Shown in pieces: positions 17,741 to 26,024 of a stretch of DNA of 64,000 nucleotides. Positions within the stretch are counted from its first letter, which is position 1. Each line of letters opens with the position of its first letter. Source of the stretch: Blautia hydrogenotrophica DSM 10507 (GTDB lineage: Bacteria; Bacillota; Clostridia; Lachnospirales; Lachnospiraceae). The position numbers and the translations under genes were made by a program. Location of the stretch: the NCBI RefSeq assembly GCF_034356035.1, contig NZ_CP136423.1, forward strand, positions 3,100,001-3,164,000. Reading direction: 5' to 3'. The notes under the pieces were generated by a model. The model ran no database searches, had not been told where the DNA came from, and was given only the letters and a program-made list of their open reading frames with translations.

Positions 17741-18318
17741 AAAAGCGACAATTGCTCATACTCCTGGCTTCGCTCCAAGAGTGTGGGCTTTTTTTTGAGC
17801 AGTTCACTGACCGAATTTCCATCCAAAATCCAGGTTTTCACCTCATCTGGTTCCAAGACCAGAGGCATCCGGCTATGGACCCCAGCCACCGAGGCATTAG
17901 CCTCTGTCGTCAGAATCACAAAACATTTTTTATTCTCCCAGATGTGAAAGCAGCCCGCCATGTACAAAACTGAAGCATCCGCCCTCCAAAAGCTACACTT
18001 TTCTTTTCGGCTGTTCCACTCATAGAAGCCTCCCGCAGGAAGTACACACCTGCGAGTCTGGATATCCTCTGCAAAAGTTCTCTTCTCCAATGCGCTCTCA
18101 GCCCTGGCATTAATCAGCAAGCTGTCCTTTTGGAACCCTGGATAGCCCCATTTCATCCACCCTGCCTCTACCTGCCCCATTCCCTCGTACAGAGCAAGGC
18201 TTTCGTTTGACGGATAGATATCCCTCTTTTTGCCGAATTTCAAATCTCTGTCAATGCTCCGTACCAATGTCACAATCGCCTTCACTGCCGCATCATCAAT
18301 ATAATACCGTCCGCACAT
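17737..18318 (-). CDS. SRAP-domain protein (HMCES/YedK family)
   Basis: This protein shields abasic sites in single-stranded DNA by forming a covalent thiazolidine link through Cys2. The 193-residue sequence begins MCGRYY, so Cys2 is available after Met removal. It also has the conserved NARAES (about 90-97), GFYEW (about 118-122) and H in VAGVHSRMPLVL (the catalytic histidine region). All active-site parts are present. The gene is isolated, overlapping the MATE gene by 4 nt at its 3' end. Confidence 0.94.
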   Translation of the reverse strand: MCGRYYIDDAAVKAIVTLVRSIDRDLKFGKKRDIYPSNESLALYEGMGQVEAGWMKWGYPGFQKDSLLINARAESALEKRTFAEDIQTRRCVLPAGGFYEWNSRKEKCSFWRADASVLYMAGCFHIWENKKCFVILTTEANASVAGVHSRMPLVLEPDEVKTWILDGNSVSELLKKKPTLLERSQEYEQLSLF

Positions 18319-18453
18319 AACCCTACCTGCTTTCTTCTTTCTCTACTGATTATATGCCATTTCTCCCCTTCTCTGTCAAGGGAGGATCCCCGATATTTTC
18401 TGCTCACAAACCTCAAGTAAGTGAACAGTAACTAAAGCTTATCTCTGTCCTTC

Positions 18454-18685
18454 CTATTTCTCAACAAATCTCTGGTACAGGCCTTTCTCCTCTATCAATT
18501 CCGCGTGTCACGATACGGCCATCCTCAATCACCAGGATCTGCCTGCCGTATGGTGTTCAGACGATGGGCGATCACCAACCGTGTCTTTGCTCAGATATCG
18601 CCTGCTGAATGTAACGAGCAATGGATATTCGCTGTTTCTCACCGCCTGACAGAGTCATTCCACCTTTTCCCACCGCCTGCTTTTG
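18454..18685 (-). pseudogene. Remnant of a multidrug ABC transporter ATPase domain
   Basis: On the minus strand broken frames read, in order, GKGGMTLSGGEKQRISIARYI (signature), VIAHRLNTIRQAD (H-loop), ILVIEDGRIVTRG and ELIEEKGLYQRFVEK-stop, the usual end of an ABCB-type exporter. The Walker B stretch between signature and H-loop is missing and at least two frame changes are needed. This is a decayed 3' end with an internal deletion. The rest of the 18319-18974 gap shows no gene. Confidence 0.85.
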
Positions 18686-18974
18686 ACACCTATCTTGGAA
18701 GCTCCCTCTCGTTGGTCCTCGGTGAAAAATTGTTTAAAGCTGTTCTATCTGCTTTTTTTATCACTCTCAAAACGTTCCTACCAGATATCTTTGATAGCCG
18801 ATAAATACGCTATCCTGCTGCCTTTGGCTAGTTAATTCTAACTATATCGTATTTCTCTTTCTCCTATCCTATCAACAACGACGCCAACCTTCGCGATTGC
18901 GAATCTCACATGGCGATGCTATAATAAAGACATTCTTAAAATTATTCAGTTTAAAGACTGTAGAAAGGATTTTT

Positions 18975-19445
18975 ATGGAACTACATTTTGAGCCGATTAC
19001 TGAAGAGAACAGAAAAGAAGCTGAGGCTTTAAGCCCTGCCCCTGGGCAAGAAAATTATATTGAAAGTGTTGCAGACTGCATGAGAGAAGCAGACGAACGG
19101 GACTCTTGGCGTCCGCTCGGTATCTATGACGGTAGCACACTGGTAGGGTTCGCTATGTATGGTTTTTTTCAGGAATATCTTCCGGCCGGCCGTGTCTGGC
19201 TGGACCGCCTGCTTATCGACCGTCATTTTCAACACAGAGGCTATGGCCAAATAGCCGTCTCCTGCCTGCTTAATAGAATTTGGAAGGAATATGGCTGCTC
19301 TAAAATCTACCTGAGCGTATACAGCGACAACACCGCAGCCATAAACCTCTACCGAAAACTAGGATTTGCTTTTAATGGTGAGTTGGACTTAAAAGGAGAA
19401 AAAGTAATGGTCTGTCACTCCCGTGGCTGGTCAGCAGAGCCTTGA
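18975..19445 (+). CDS. BltD-like spermine/spermidine N-acetyltransferase
   Basis: This 156-residue GNAT protein closely follows the pattern of Bacillus BltD: YIESVADC, RPLGIYDGSTLVGFAMYG, GRVWLDRLLID, HRGYGQ (acetyl-CoA loop), YLSVYSDNTAAINLYRKLGF and FNGELDLKGEKVMV. BltD acetylates polyamines and sits beside a multidrug exporter in Bacillus; here only a decayed exporter lies upstream. The ATG at 18975 follows GAAAGGA. The family match is strong by motif recall, but substrate is inferred. Confidence 0.87.
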   Translation: MELHFEPITEENRKEAEALSPAPGQENYIESVADCMREADERDSWRPLGIYDGSTLVGFAMYGFFQEYLPAGRVWLDRLLIDRHFQHRGYGQIAVSCLLNRIWKEYGCSKIYLSVYSDNTAAINLYRKLGFAFNGELDLKGEKVMVCHSRGWSAEP

Positions 19446-19804
19446 TATCCAGAAAACAATTCTGAATCAAAATCTGAATTTGCCGCATCCCTTCCAGAAC
19501 AACCCACTTTTCCATCGTAAGTGCTTTTTCTAGCTGTTCGAAATGAGAATGCGGTAAATTTTCTCCATCTGTTTTTGATGCATAGAAAAAGACTCACCTA
19601 AGTTCGATTAGGCTTTCTATCTCCAACCTATTCCTCACACTGCGTATCGGACTTAAATTCCCCTCGATACTCGCATCTTTTCTAACCTTTTTATTGCCGC
19701 GGAATAGTTCTTCTTAAAAGCCCAAAAACGACAGCGTCAAAATAACCTGATATAATGTGTCCAGAAATAAATTAGATAAACATATTTTATAGAGGTATAT
19801 TGAT
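19446..19804. other. Gap with a possible frameshifted gene relic (minus strand)
   Basis: No intact gene is visible. On the minus strand two short frames line up end to end: SFSMHQKQMEKIYRILIS, then after a frame change EQLEKALTMEKWVVLEGMRQ followed by IQILIQNCFLDIKAL, which runs into the 3' end of the acetyltransferase gene. This has protein-like composition but I cannot name a family. Confidence 0.35.
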
Positions 19805-20248
19805 ATGGAAATCAAAAAAGTGGAAAATCACAAAAAACAATTTCTCTCGTTATTGTTGCTGGCAGACGAGCAAGAAGATATGGTAGACAAATATATTGAC
19901 AAAGGCGTCATGTATGTGTTAGACGATAATGGAATCAAAGGTGAATGTGTAATAACAGATGAAGGTGGAGGTGTGCTAGAAATCAAAAATATTGCCATCC
20001 TACCGAAATGGCAGGGAAAAGGATACGGCAGAGCTCTAATTGACTTCATCTCCGCAAAATATAGAGAAAAATACTCTGTACTCCAAGTCGGCACAGGGGA
20101 TAGCCCGCTGACGATTCCTTTTTATGAAAAATGCGGATTTACCCGCTCCCACAGTATTAAAAACTTTTTTACAGACAATTACAACCACCCAATATATGAA
20201 TGCGACATTCAGTTGGTGGATATGATCTATTTGCAAAGGAAACTATAA
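19805..20248 (+). CDS. YvbK-like GNAT acetyltransferase
   Basis: This 147-residue protein has the GNAT acetyl-CoA loop in LPKWQGKGYGRALI (about 76-90). The pattern LLLADEQEDMVDKYIDKG at the N-terminus and LQVGTGDSPLTIPFYEKCGF near the end recalls the YvbK subgroup. The acceptor is unknown. The base composition is lower in GC than the genes to its left. It stands at the left edge of the decayed mobile segment. Confidence 0.87.
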   Translation: MEIKKVENHKKQFLSLLLLADEQEDMVDKYIDKGVMYVLDDNGIKGECVITDEGGGVLEIKNIAILPKWQGKGYGRALIDFISAKYREKYSVLQVGTGDSPLTIPFYEKCGFTRSHSIKNFFTDNYNHPIYECDIQLVDMIYLQRKL

Positions 20249-20660
20249 AGAAGTTACAGATGCATTGAATGTCTTTATTTTTGCTTAACAAATGAGGATG
20301 TGAACTCTACATGTCTTGAAGCTCTAACTGCTCATTAATCAATCTCCTATTTTGAAGAACTGTCTGAAAATCGGCCACACAGCCCCTTAACAATATAATC
20401 TACTTGCCTAGGAAGCCACCTACTCTAAAGAGAAAAGGACTGGTGTTTATGGTTAACATACAGCGACTTATTCAGGTTTGTTGTCTTGCTTTGTGCGGTT
20501 ATACTCTTGTTGTAACATTTTGTAAACACAAAAATAGCGCCCTCACCCGCAAAGTGTAGCGCTAATTTCGGGGTTAAGACGTACTAATACAGCATTTAAC
20601 GGTCATCTCTCTCAAAACACAGTACTCTAAAACAGAGGAATCTTCCAATGTTCTAAGTGA
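20249..20660. other. Gap without a recognised gene, left end of decayed segment
   Basis: One small frame at 20449-20559 (plus) encodes a 36-residue peptide, MVNIQRLIQVCCLALCGYTL..., with AAAGGAC upstream and a hydrophobic, cysteine-rich core. I do not recognise it. A short inverted repeat TAGCGC / GCGCTA lies at about 20537-20563. Confidence 0.35.
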
Positions 20661-20900
20661 ATGCCAAATTTATCTTATCCCTTTGCTGAACTGGGTTTAT
20701 CAAAAGAAACTTACCGCCCTGATGAATCTACGACGTTCAGAAATGGCAGCTATATCAATCCATTCAGTTCCAATAAGTACCTGCATGAAACCGCTCAAAA
20801 AATCCTCGGAATGCACATCACTACTCACGCATTGCAGCACACCCACATCTCTTCGTTAACGACAGGTGGAATAGATATTGAATCCATCTTTCATTCTTAA
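20661..20900 (+). pseudogene. C-terminal fragment of a tyrosine recombinase (integrase)
   Basis: The 79-residue frame contains GSYINPFSSNKYLHETAQK followed by ITTHALQHTHISSLTTGGIDIESI. This matches the end of phage/ICE integrases, where the box is H-x-L-R-H-T. The catalytic arginine of HxxR is glutamine here (HALQHTH), and the fragment stops before the nucleophile tyrosine. It lacks the N-terminal and core domains, so it is a dead remnant. Confidence 0.75.
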
Positions 20901-21027
20901 AAAATAACCATAGACCGAAACAAATCATTTTAAATAACAACGGCTTCTGAAAGAATGAGGTTTTGAGGCTTCATCAAACCTGCAATGTTCCAACACTTAC
21001 CGCCCACAAACTGAGAATTATATATTA

Positions 21028-21768
21028 CTATTTTATTAGAAAATATTGAATACTCCACAGCACTAATAAATGCATTGGATAATACACATAAAATAACCAT
21101 TTGTTCAGGAACTCGTATTTCCCAGACTTTTTTCCATTATAAAATACCAAAATTATAATCCCCGCCAAAATCCAAGCAATTATTGAATAAAAGCTATGCA
21201 ATAAGGCATATCCTGATAAAAATGGATACGGTACATTAGTAGATGCATATCCTGGCACGTTCAACACAAAGAAAATAGCACACATTATTACCCATGCTTG
21301 GATTTGTTTTTTTCTATTTCCCCTGCTAAGTTTAAACAATATTGTAGCTATTGGAAGAATCAGCGCACAATCACACAGCACTGATAATAAAATCAAACCT
21401 AAAATAGATAATATCTTTTGAATTGTGTTTCGCTTACTTTCCATTATTGATAAAATACAAAGGCAGATTAAGAACGTGAACATAACATTCAGCTGGAAAT
21501 ATCCCATAGCTAACAAATAGGGGACCTCTGATATTAAGGCGAAAATAAACAAACGCTTTGCATAATTCTTTCGCGAATGGGTATAAAAATATCCTTCAAC
21601 TAAGAAATAGCACATGGTGATTGAAGTAAAATACCCCATATCTTCAAATATTTCATATGCTATCGTATCAGGTATCATAAGGATATGCGCGATGTGGTTA
21701 AACGTCATCAAAAGGATTGCTAAATATTTTATGTGATCTCTATTTAAAATCTTATAATTCTTTTCCAT
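21028..21768 (-). CDS. TraX-family membrane protein
   Basis: This 246-residue integral membrane protein has about seven or eight helices and the N-terminal TraX signature (LNRDHIKYLAILLMTFNHIAHI). TraX acetylates F pilin in plasmid F; Firmicutes homologues are acyltransferase-like and of unknown substrate, often on mobile elements. It lies between an integrase fragment and a TnpV-like relic, and is strongly AT-rich, which supports acquisition. The gene itself looks intact. Confidence 0.85.
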   Translation of the reverse strand: MEKNYKILNRDHIKYLAILLMTFNHIAHILMIPDTIAYEIFEDMGYFTSITMCYFLVEGYFYTHSRKNYAKRLFIFALISEVPYLLAMGYFQLNVMFTFLICLCILSIMESKRNTIQKILSILGLILLSVLCDCALILPIATILFKLSRGNRKKQIQAWVIMCAIFFVLNVPGYASTNVPYPFLSGYALLHSFYSIIAWILAGIIILVFYNGKKSGKYEFLNKWLFYVYYPMHLLVLWSIQYFLIK

Positions 21769-22179
21769 ACATCATTTACACTCTACTAGCAAAATACTAT
21801 TAATACAGTATAATATAATTTAATAAAATGTACAAGCAAGACGGCATGTGAGACCTTTGCCTCTCCACATACCTTCTCCTCTCTGTTCCAATTCTAAGCA
21901 TAATCTGCTATCCACATTCTTCTGTTTGTGGTTTTCAAGAGCCAGCATCCCACCACTGATACGAGTTTATTGAGAAACTCCAAGATTTCTTCCACAAGAT
22001 TGCTATCTATGAAATCTACTTTCAGCAACTTTATTCTTACTTGCCGTTTCAATATCCGCGATCAATCTGTGGCAATCGGAGAACTGTCATGTATTGTACG
22101 AATATATCATACGATAGATTTTTTAATGGACAAGTATGTATGGGAAAGCGACGGTTTTTCGTATGAACTGCAAGAAGAT

Positions 22180-22362
22180 TAACATCCCTTGTCTTACCTT
22201 GCCGATATTAATAACCAAACGCAGGAATATCTAAAAAGTTCTCATAGGAACAGATGAAACGGTCACAAGGTATCACAAAACTCCTTAAAATGGATGCAGA
22301 GAATCAATAACATACGAGCATGTGCAAAAGAAATGGTAGAAAAGGAAGTTATCTTTGCGTAA
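22180..22362 (+). pseudogene. TnpV-like transposon protein remnant
   Basis: The frame reads LPYLADINNQTQEYLKSS and, after an in-frame stop, WMQRINNIRACAKEMVEKE and then VIFA-stop. This is the pattern of the C-terminal half of TnpV proteins of Tn4451/Clostridial mobilisable elements (ADI...A..., then ENQMEWV.MNNIR..A.EIV). It has an internal stop and lacks the middle. The 21769-22180 stretch upstream has one 84-codon frame with no recognisable features. Confidence 0.6.
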
Positions 22363-22416
22363 ATACAAAGAGGCGGAATGGAGAAATCTTTGTCACAAAT
22401 TTTTTTGAAAATAGTC

Positions 22417-22447
22417 TTGTTCGTGACGTAACGTAATAATGTATAAT
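22417..22447 (+). promoter_or_regulatory. MerR-type promoter (19-bp spacer)
   Basis: TTGTTC (22417-22422) and TATAAT (22442-22447) are separated by 19 bp instead of 17, and the spacer contains the partly symmetric GTGACGTAACGTAAT. Long spacers of this kind are typical of promoters remodelled by MerR activators. The MerR gene starts 26 nt downstream, so autoregulation is likely. Confidence 0.75.
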
Positions 22448-22472
22448 ACAGTATAGGAGGTAAAAAACAAAT

Positions 22473-23270
22473 ATGGCAAAATACAAAGCAATTCCACAAG
22501 GTTTTATGACAGTGGGCGAAGTAGCAAAGAAAATGGGTGTTACCGTTCGTACTCTTCAATACTATGACAAAGAAGAACTGCTTTCTCCATCATCAGAAAG
22601 CAAAGGTGGGCGCAGGCTTTATACAAATAAAGATTTAGTTACACTTCATCAAATTATATCCTTAAAATCATTAGGATTTTCCTTGGGTGATATAAAGCAA
22701 CGTTTAATTTCGTTGGAATCACCGACTGATTTTGCGAACGTTCTTACTAAACAGGCAGATAGCATACGGGAGAAGATAGAGCATCTAACAGCTTCTTTGA
22801 CAGCAATAGAACAGTTAAAAAAAGAAGTGTTGCAAATGCAGACAGTCAATTTTAAGAAGTATGCAGATATTATTGTCAATCTGCAAATGAAAAATGGATC
22901 TTACTACCTCATTAAGCGTTTCGATGATGATACTCTTGACCATATCCGTAATCGGTTTGACAAGGAAAGTGGTTTAAATTTTATGGATAGATTTAACCGT
23001 CTAAGTGACGAAATTATAGAACTTCAAAAGGCAAGCGTGTCTCCTGAAAGTGAAAAATGCCAACGAGTTGTAAAAGAATATTGGGGACTGATTATGGAAT
23101 TTACCAACGGTGATATGAGTATGCTCCCAAAATTGATGGAGATTGGTAATATTGATACTGCTACAAATGCTTGGGAAGAAAGACAAAAAATTGTAAACGA
23201 CTATTTAGAACCGGCTTTGCAGATCTATTTCTCAAGACTTGGAACAAATCCATTTGAGGAGATACAATGA
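22473..23270 (+). CDS. MerR-family regulator with C-terminal effector domain
   Basis: This 265-residue protein has the MerR winged helix at residues about 12-80 (MTVGEVAKKMGVTVRTLQYYDKEELL), a dimerisation helix (to about 125) and a C-terminal domain reminiscent of TipAS drug-sensing domains. An AGGAGG lies 12 nt before the ATG, slightly far. Its stop overlaps the start of the ABC ATPase gene (ATGA). It probably senses a compound and activates the exporter operon. Confidence 0.92.
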   Translation: MAKYKAIPQGFMTVGEVAKKMGVTVRTLQYYDKEELLSPSSESKGGRRLYTNKDLVTLHQIISLKSLGFSLGDIKQRLISLESPTDFANVLTKQADSIREKIEHLTASLTAIEQLKKEVLQMQTVNFKKYADIIVNLQMKNGSYYLIKRFDDDTLDHIRNRFDKESGLNFMDRFNRLSDEIIELQKASVSPESEKCQRVVKEYWGLIMEFTNGDMSMLPKLMEIGNIDTATNAWEERQKIVNDYLEPALQIYFSRLGTNPFEEIQ

Positions 23271-24085
23271 TGAATAGTGCAATACAAGTTCGTGGATTAA
23301 AGAAAAGCTATGACAACAACATTGTCCTCAATGGGCTTGATTTTCAAATTGAAAAAGGGGAAATCTTTGCTTTGCTCGGTGTCAATGGTGCAGGAAAAAC
23401 GACCACCTTTGAATGTATTGAAGGTTTGAGAAAATATGATAGCGGTACAATTATGGTAAACGGGAAAATGGGTATTCAGTTACAATCTTCATCTTTGCCT
23501 GCCCATATCAAGCCAATGGAAGCTATAAAATTATTTGCAAAATGGAATGGAGTAAAAATTGATTATACGATGCTTAACACCCTCGACATTAAAGAGATTG
23601 AAAAGAAACAGTATGCACAGTTATCCACAGGACAAAAAAGGCGATTACATTTAGCCCTTGCACTTATTGGTAATCCAGATATTATTTTTCTCGATGAGCC
23701 GACAGCAGGGCTTGATGTTGAAGGTAGGGTTTCGCTCCACGAGCAAATTCGCAAACTTAAATTACAAGGAAAAACAATCGTTCTAGCAAGTCACGATATG
23801 GCAGAAGTAGAAACCTTATGTGATCGTATTGCTATTTTGAATAGCGGAAATATAGTCTTTTGCGGCACAGCTTCGGAACTGACCAATAAGGTAGGAAGAA
23901 AATACTTTATCCATATCAAAACAGAGCAAGGGGACAACACTTTTAAGACAGATAATATTGAAAATACTTTGATTTCCCTGCTCAGTGATTTGAGACAAAA
24001 AGGGATTCAGGTATTAGATATTAAAGTTGACCGTGGCACGCTGGAACAGCATTTTATCGAAATTGCAAGGAGGGAATCAAAATGA
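23267..24085 (+). CDS. ABC transporter ATP-binding protein (drug-exporter type)
   Basis: This 272-residue ATPase has Walker A GVNGAGKTTT, an LSTGQKRRLHLALAL signature, Walker B IIFLDEPTAGLD and the switch histidine in LASHDMAEVE. It belongs to the DrrA/CcmA-like group that pairs with ABC-2 permeases. It overlaps the MerR gene by 4 nt and the permease gene by 4 nt, indicating tight translational coupling of all three. GC content is clearly below that of the flanking chromosomal genes. Confidence 0.95.
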   Translation: MMNSAIQVRGLKKSYDNNIVLNGLDFQIEKGEIFALLGVNGAGKTTTFECIEGLRKYDSGTIMVNGKMGIQLQSSSLPAHIKPMEAIKLFAKWNGVKIDYTMLNTLDIKEIEKKQYAQLSTGQKRRLHLALALIGNPDIIFLDEPTAGLDVEGRVSLHEQIRKLKLQGKTIVLASHDMAEVETLCDRIAILNSGNIVFCGTASELTNKVGRKYFIHIKTEQGDNTFKTDNIENTLISLLSDLRQKGIQVLDIKVDRGTLEQHFIEIARRESK

Positions 24086-24798
24086 ATGGGTTTTTATATG
24101 GTATAGCATTACAGTGGAAATTAGATATACGTAGTAAATCTATGTTAGTAACCTGCTACATCGTTCCGCTTATTTTCTTCCTGTTTATGGGGGGTATTTT
24201 TACTTCTGTTATGCCTGAAATGAGAAGCACACTGATACAATCTATGATTGTAATGAGCGTTTCAATGGGAGCGTTTATTGGGTTACCGCCATCATTGATT
24301 GAAACTTATGGAAGTGATGTAAAAAAAGTTTATAAAGCAAATGGCGTACCTTTATATTTAGGTCTTGTTACAATGTTCCTTTCTGCGTTTGTGCATTTAA
24401 TGATTAGTAGCGTTATTATATTGCTGCTTGCTCCTATATTGTTCGAGGCAACCTTGCCAGTGCAGCTTCCATTTTTCTTTCTTGCGCTTGCTATATACAT
24501 CATCGTCTCGCTGAGTATTGGAAGTATATTGGGGCTAACTGTGAAAAATCAGGCAAAGCTAACGATGATAGCACAACTTGTGTTTTTACCGTCGATTATG
24601 CTTTCGGGGATTATGTTCCCTATCGAATTGCTGCCGGATTTTCTCAAAACCATCAGATATATTTACCCCGCTTCTTGGGGATACCGATTGATGTTAGACT
24701 ATGGTTTTCACCTTCAAAATCTATGGTATCTAATCGCTATCTTTTTCGCGGTGATAATTGTATGTGGGATAATACTGAAAAAACAAAAAGTAAAATAG
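24082..24798 (+). CDS. ABC-2 type transporter permease
   Basis: This 238-residue protein has six membrane helices (about 20-40, 55-75, 95-120, 130-155, 160-180, 210-232) with the ABC-2 motif FLPSIMLSGIMFPIELLPDF. It forms the channel for the preceding ATPase. With the MerR gene it makes a compact regulator-exporter cassette, probably giving resistance to an unknown compound. Confidence 0.93.
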   Translation: MNGFLYGIALQWKLDIRSKSMLVTCYIVPLIFFLFMGGIFTSVMPEMRSTLIQSMIVMSVSMGAFIGLPPSLIETYGSDVKKVYKANGVPLYLGLVTMFLSAFVHLMISSVIILLLAPILFEATLPVQLPFFFLALAIYIIVSLSIGSILGLTVKNQAKLTMIAQLVFLPSIMLSGIMFPIELLPDFLKTIRYIYPASWGYRLMLDYGFHLQNLWYLIAIFFAVIIVCGIILKKQKVK

Positions 24799-25254
24799 TT
24801 TAGAGGGAGATGTTTCGAGCAGAAACACAAAAAAGATTACGTCCCTGATGCAAATTTCAAACAGTTTATCTACAAGCCTGTGGAAGTACAAAGTGACAAC
24901 GTATTTTCCCTTGACGATACGCATAAGCTGTTGCATTATCTTAGCTGTATCACAGAGCCTTATTCCCTTGTGATATAACTATCTTTTTATCTGTTTATCC
25001 GTATCAGGGAGACAAAAGCAATCCGCTTGGAAGACACTGACTATGGAAACAGAATTGCCTATCTGCACAGACAGGCTACCTGTGAACGGACACTACATGA
25101 TGATTTAACCTTTTCCAAAAGAGGAGTAAAGGTAGTCAACCAGATGAAAGGAAATGCCTCTCATGGTTTCCGCAAGCAGTTCCTGTCTGATGAAGCAATC
25201 AAGATTCTTCACAAGGCAAGAGAATTATTTCAAAAACCGGGAATTTTCCCATAA
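24799..25254 (+). pseudogene. N-terminal/core fragment of a tyrosine integrase with internal stop
   Basis: One frame reads KHKKDYVPDANFKQF..., NVFSLDDTHKLLHYLSCITEPYSLVI, then a TAA at 24976-24978. It continues in the same frame with LSFYLFIRIRETKAIRLEDTDYGNRI and NQMKGNASHGFRKQFLSDEAI. This is the core-binding and first catalytic part of a phage-type integrase (box I region RIxETKAIRLED). It lacks the HxxR and tyrosine boxes, which are the part seen at 20661-20900. Confidence 0.75.
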
Positions 25255-25289
25255 AACGTTCAAAGGTATTCAAACCTTTTGAAGCAAAA

Positions 25290-25334
25290 AAAGAAGAGAA
25301 ACGCTACAAATTCAACGCTTCTCTCGTTTTTTAT
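25290..25334 (-). terminator. Terminator of the tRNA cluster
   Basis: On the minus strand GAGAAGCG and CGTTTCTC form a stem followed by TTCTTTTTTT, directly after tRNA-Leu, the last gene of the leftward tRNA cluster. Confidence 0.75.
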
Positions 25335-25337
25335 CAC

Positions 25338-25423
25338 TGCCGCAGACCGGAATCGAACCGGTACGAAGTTTAACCCTCGCAGGATTTTAAGTCCTGTGCG
25401 TCTGCCAGTTCCGCCACTGCGGC
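25338..25423 (-). tRNA. tRNA-Leu (anticodon TAA)
   Basis: This 86-nt class II tRNA has acceptor GCCGCAG/CTGCGGC, discriminator A, an extended variable arm and anticodon loop CTTAAAA. CCA is not encoded. It is the last of six co-oriented tRNAs and lies next to the integrase fragment. Confidence 0.96.
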
Positions 25424-25464
25424 ATCTCGATAATAAGTGTATGAGAATATTTTCTCATACAAAA

Positions 25465-25537
25465 TGGGGCCTATAGGGCTCGAACCTATGACCCTCTGCT
25501 TGTAAGGCAGATGCTCTCCCAGCTGAGCTAAGACCCC
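25465..25537 (-). tRNA. tRNA-Val (anticodon TAC)
   Basis: The cloverleaf has acceptor GGGGTCT/AGGCCCC with a T-G wobble and anticodon loop CTTACAA. Confidence 0.96.
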
Positions 25538-25565
25538 ATTCACATACAGACTCACCGTCTGTAAA

Positions 25566-25639
25566 CGACCCAGAAGAGACTCGAACTCTCGACCTCCGCC
25601 GTGACAGGGCGGCGCTCTAACCAACTGAGCCACTGGGCC
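25566..25639 (-). tRNA. tRNA-Asp (anticodon GTC)
   Basis: The cloverleaf has acceptor GGCCCAG/CTGGGTC, discriminator G (the Asp identity base) and anticodon loop CTGTCAC. Confidence 0.96.
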
Positions 25640-25665
25640 ATAGTACTATTATTTTTTTGTTAAAA

Positions 25666-25739
25666 TGGACCTTCGGGGACTCGAACCCAGGACCGACCGG
25701 TTATGAGCCGGGTGCTCTAACCAACTGAGCTAAAGGTCC
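25666..25739 (-). tRNA. tRNA with CAT anticodon (Ile2 or Met)
   Basis: The acceptor is GGACCTT/AAGGTCC and the anticodon loop CTCATAA. The body resembles Firmicutes tRNA-Ile2, whose C34 is changed to lysidine, more than elongator or initiator Met. Sequence alone does not settle this. Confidence 0.9.
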
Positions 25740-25743
25740 AAAA

Positions 25744-25816
25744 AGCCGATGATCGGACTCGAACCGATAACCTGCTGATTACAAATCAGCTGCTCTGCCA
25801 ATTGAGCCACATCGGC
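25744..25816 (-). tRNA. tRNA-Thr (anticodon TGT)
   Basis: The cloverleaf has acceptor GCCGATG/CATCGGC, anticodon loop TTTGTAA and discriminator T. Confidence 0.96.
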
Positions 25817-25833
25817 ATACTTATCCATTTCAA

Positions 25834-25905
25834 TGACTCCAAGGGGATTTGAACCCCTGTTACCGCCGTGAAAGGGCGGTGTCTTAACCGCTTGACCATG
25901 GAGCC
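25834..25905 (-). tRNA. tRNA-Glu (anticodon TTC)
   Basis: The cloverleaf has acceptor GGCTCCA/TGGAGTC and anticodon loop CTTTCAC. It is the first gene of the leftward cluster Glu-Thr-CAT-Asp-Val-Leu. Confidence 0.96.
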
Positions 25906-25938
25906 TCTTACACGGCATTAGCCGTGTCAACGAATGTT

Positions 25939-25967
25939 ATATTACCATAAGCAGAGAATTTTGGCAA
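25939..25967 (-). promoter_or_regulatory. Promoter of the tRNA cluster
   Basis: On the minus strand TTGCCA (25962-25967) and TAATAT (25939-25944) are 17 nt apart. A small CACGGC-ATTA-GCCGTG palindrome (25912-25927) lies in the leader before tRNA-Glu. Confidence 0.65.
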
Positions 25968-26024
25968 GAGGAAATTCCAAATTTTTTTAAAAAAATTGCC
26001 ACGATTCAGCCCAGCAGACGCGGC

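Noticed and set aside
18505..18804. 99-codon frame on the plus strand
   Set aside because: It is antisense to the ABC transporter relic, whose minus-strand motifs are clear.
21928..22182. 84-codon frame upstream of the TnpV-like relic
   Set aside because: It has no ribosome site and no recognisable motif; it is more likely chance in an AT-rich relic region, though its last codons may border the relic.
25338..25423. tRNA-Leu 3' end as the attachment site of the decayed element
   Set aside because: The integrase relic lies next to this tRNA, but I found no second copy of the tRNA 3' end near 20.2-20.5 kb, so the site cannot be supported.
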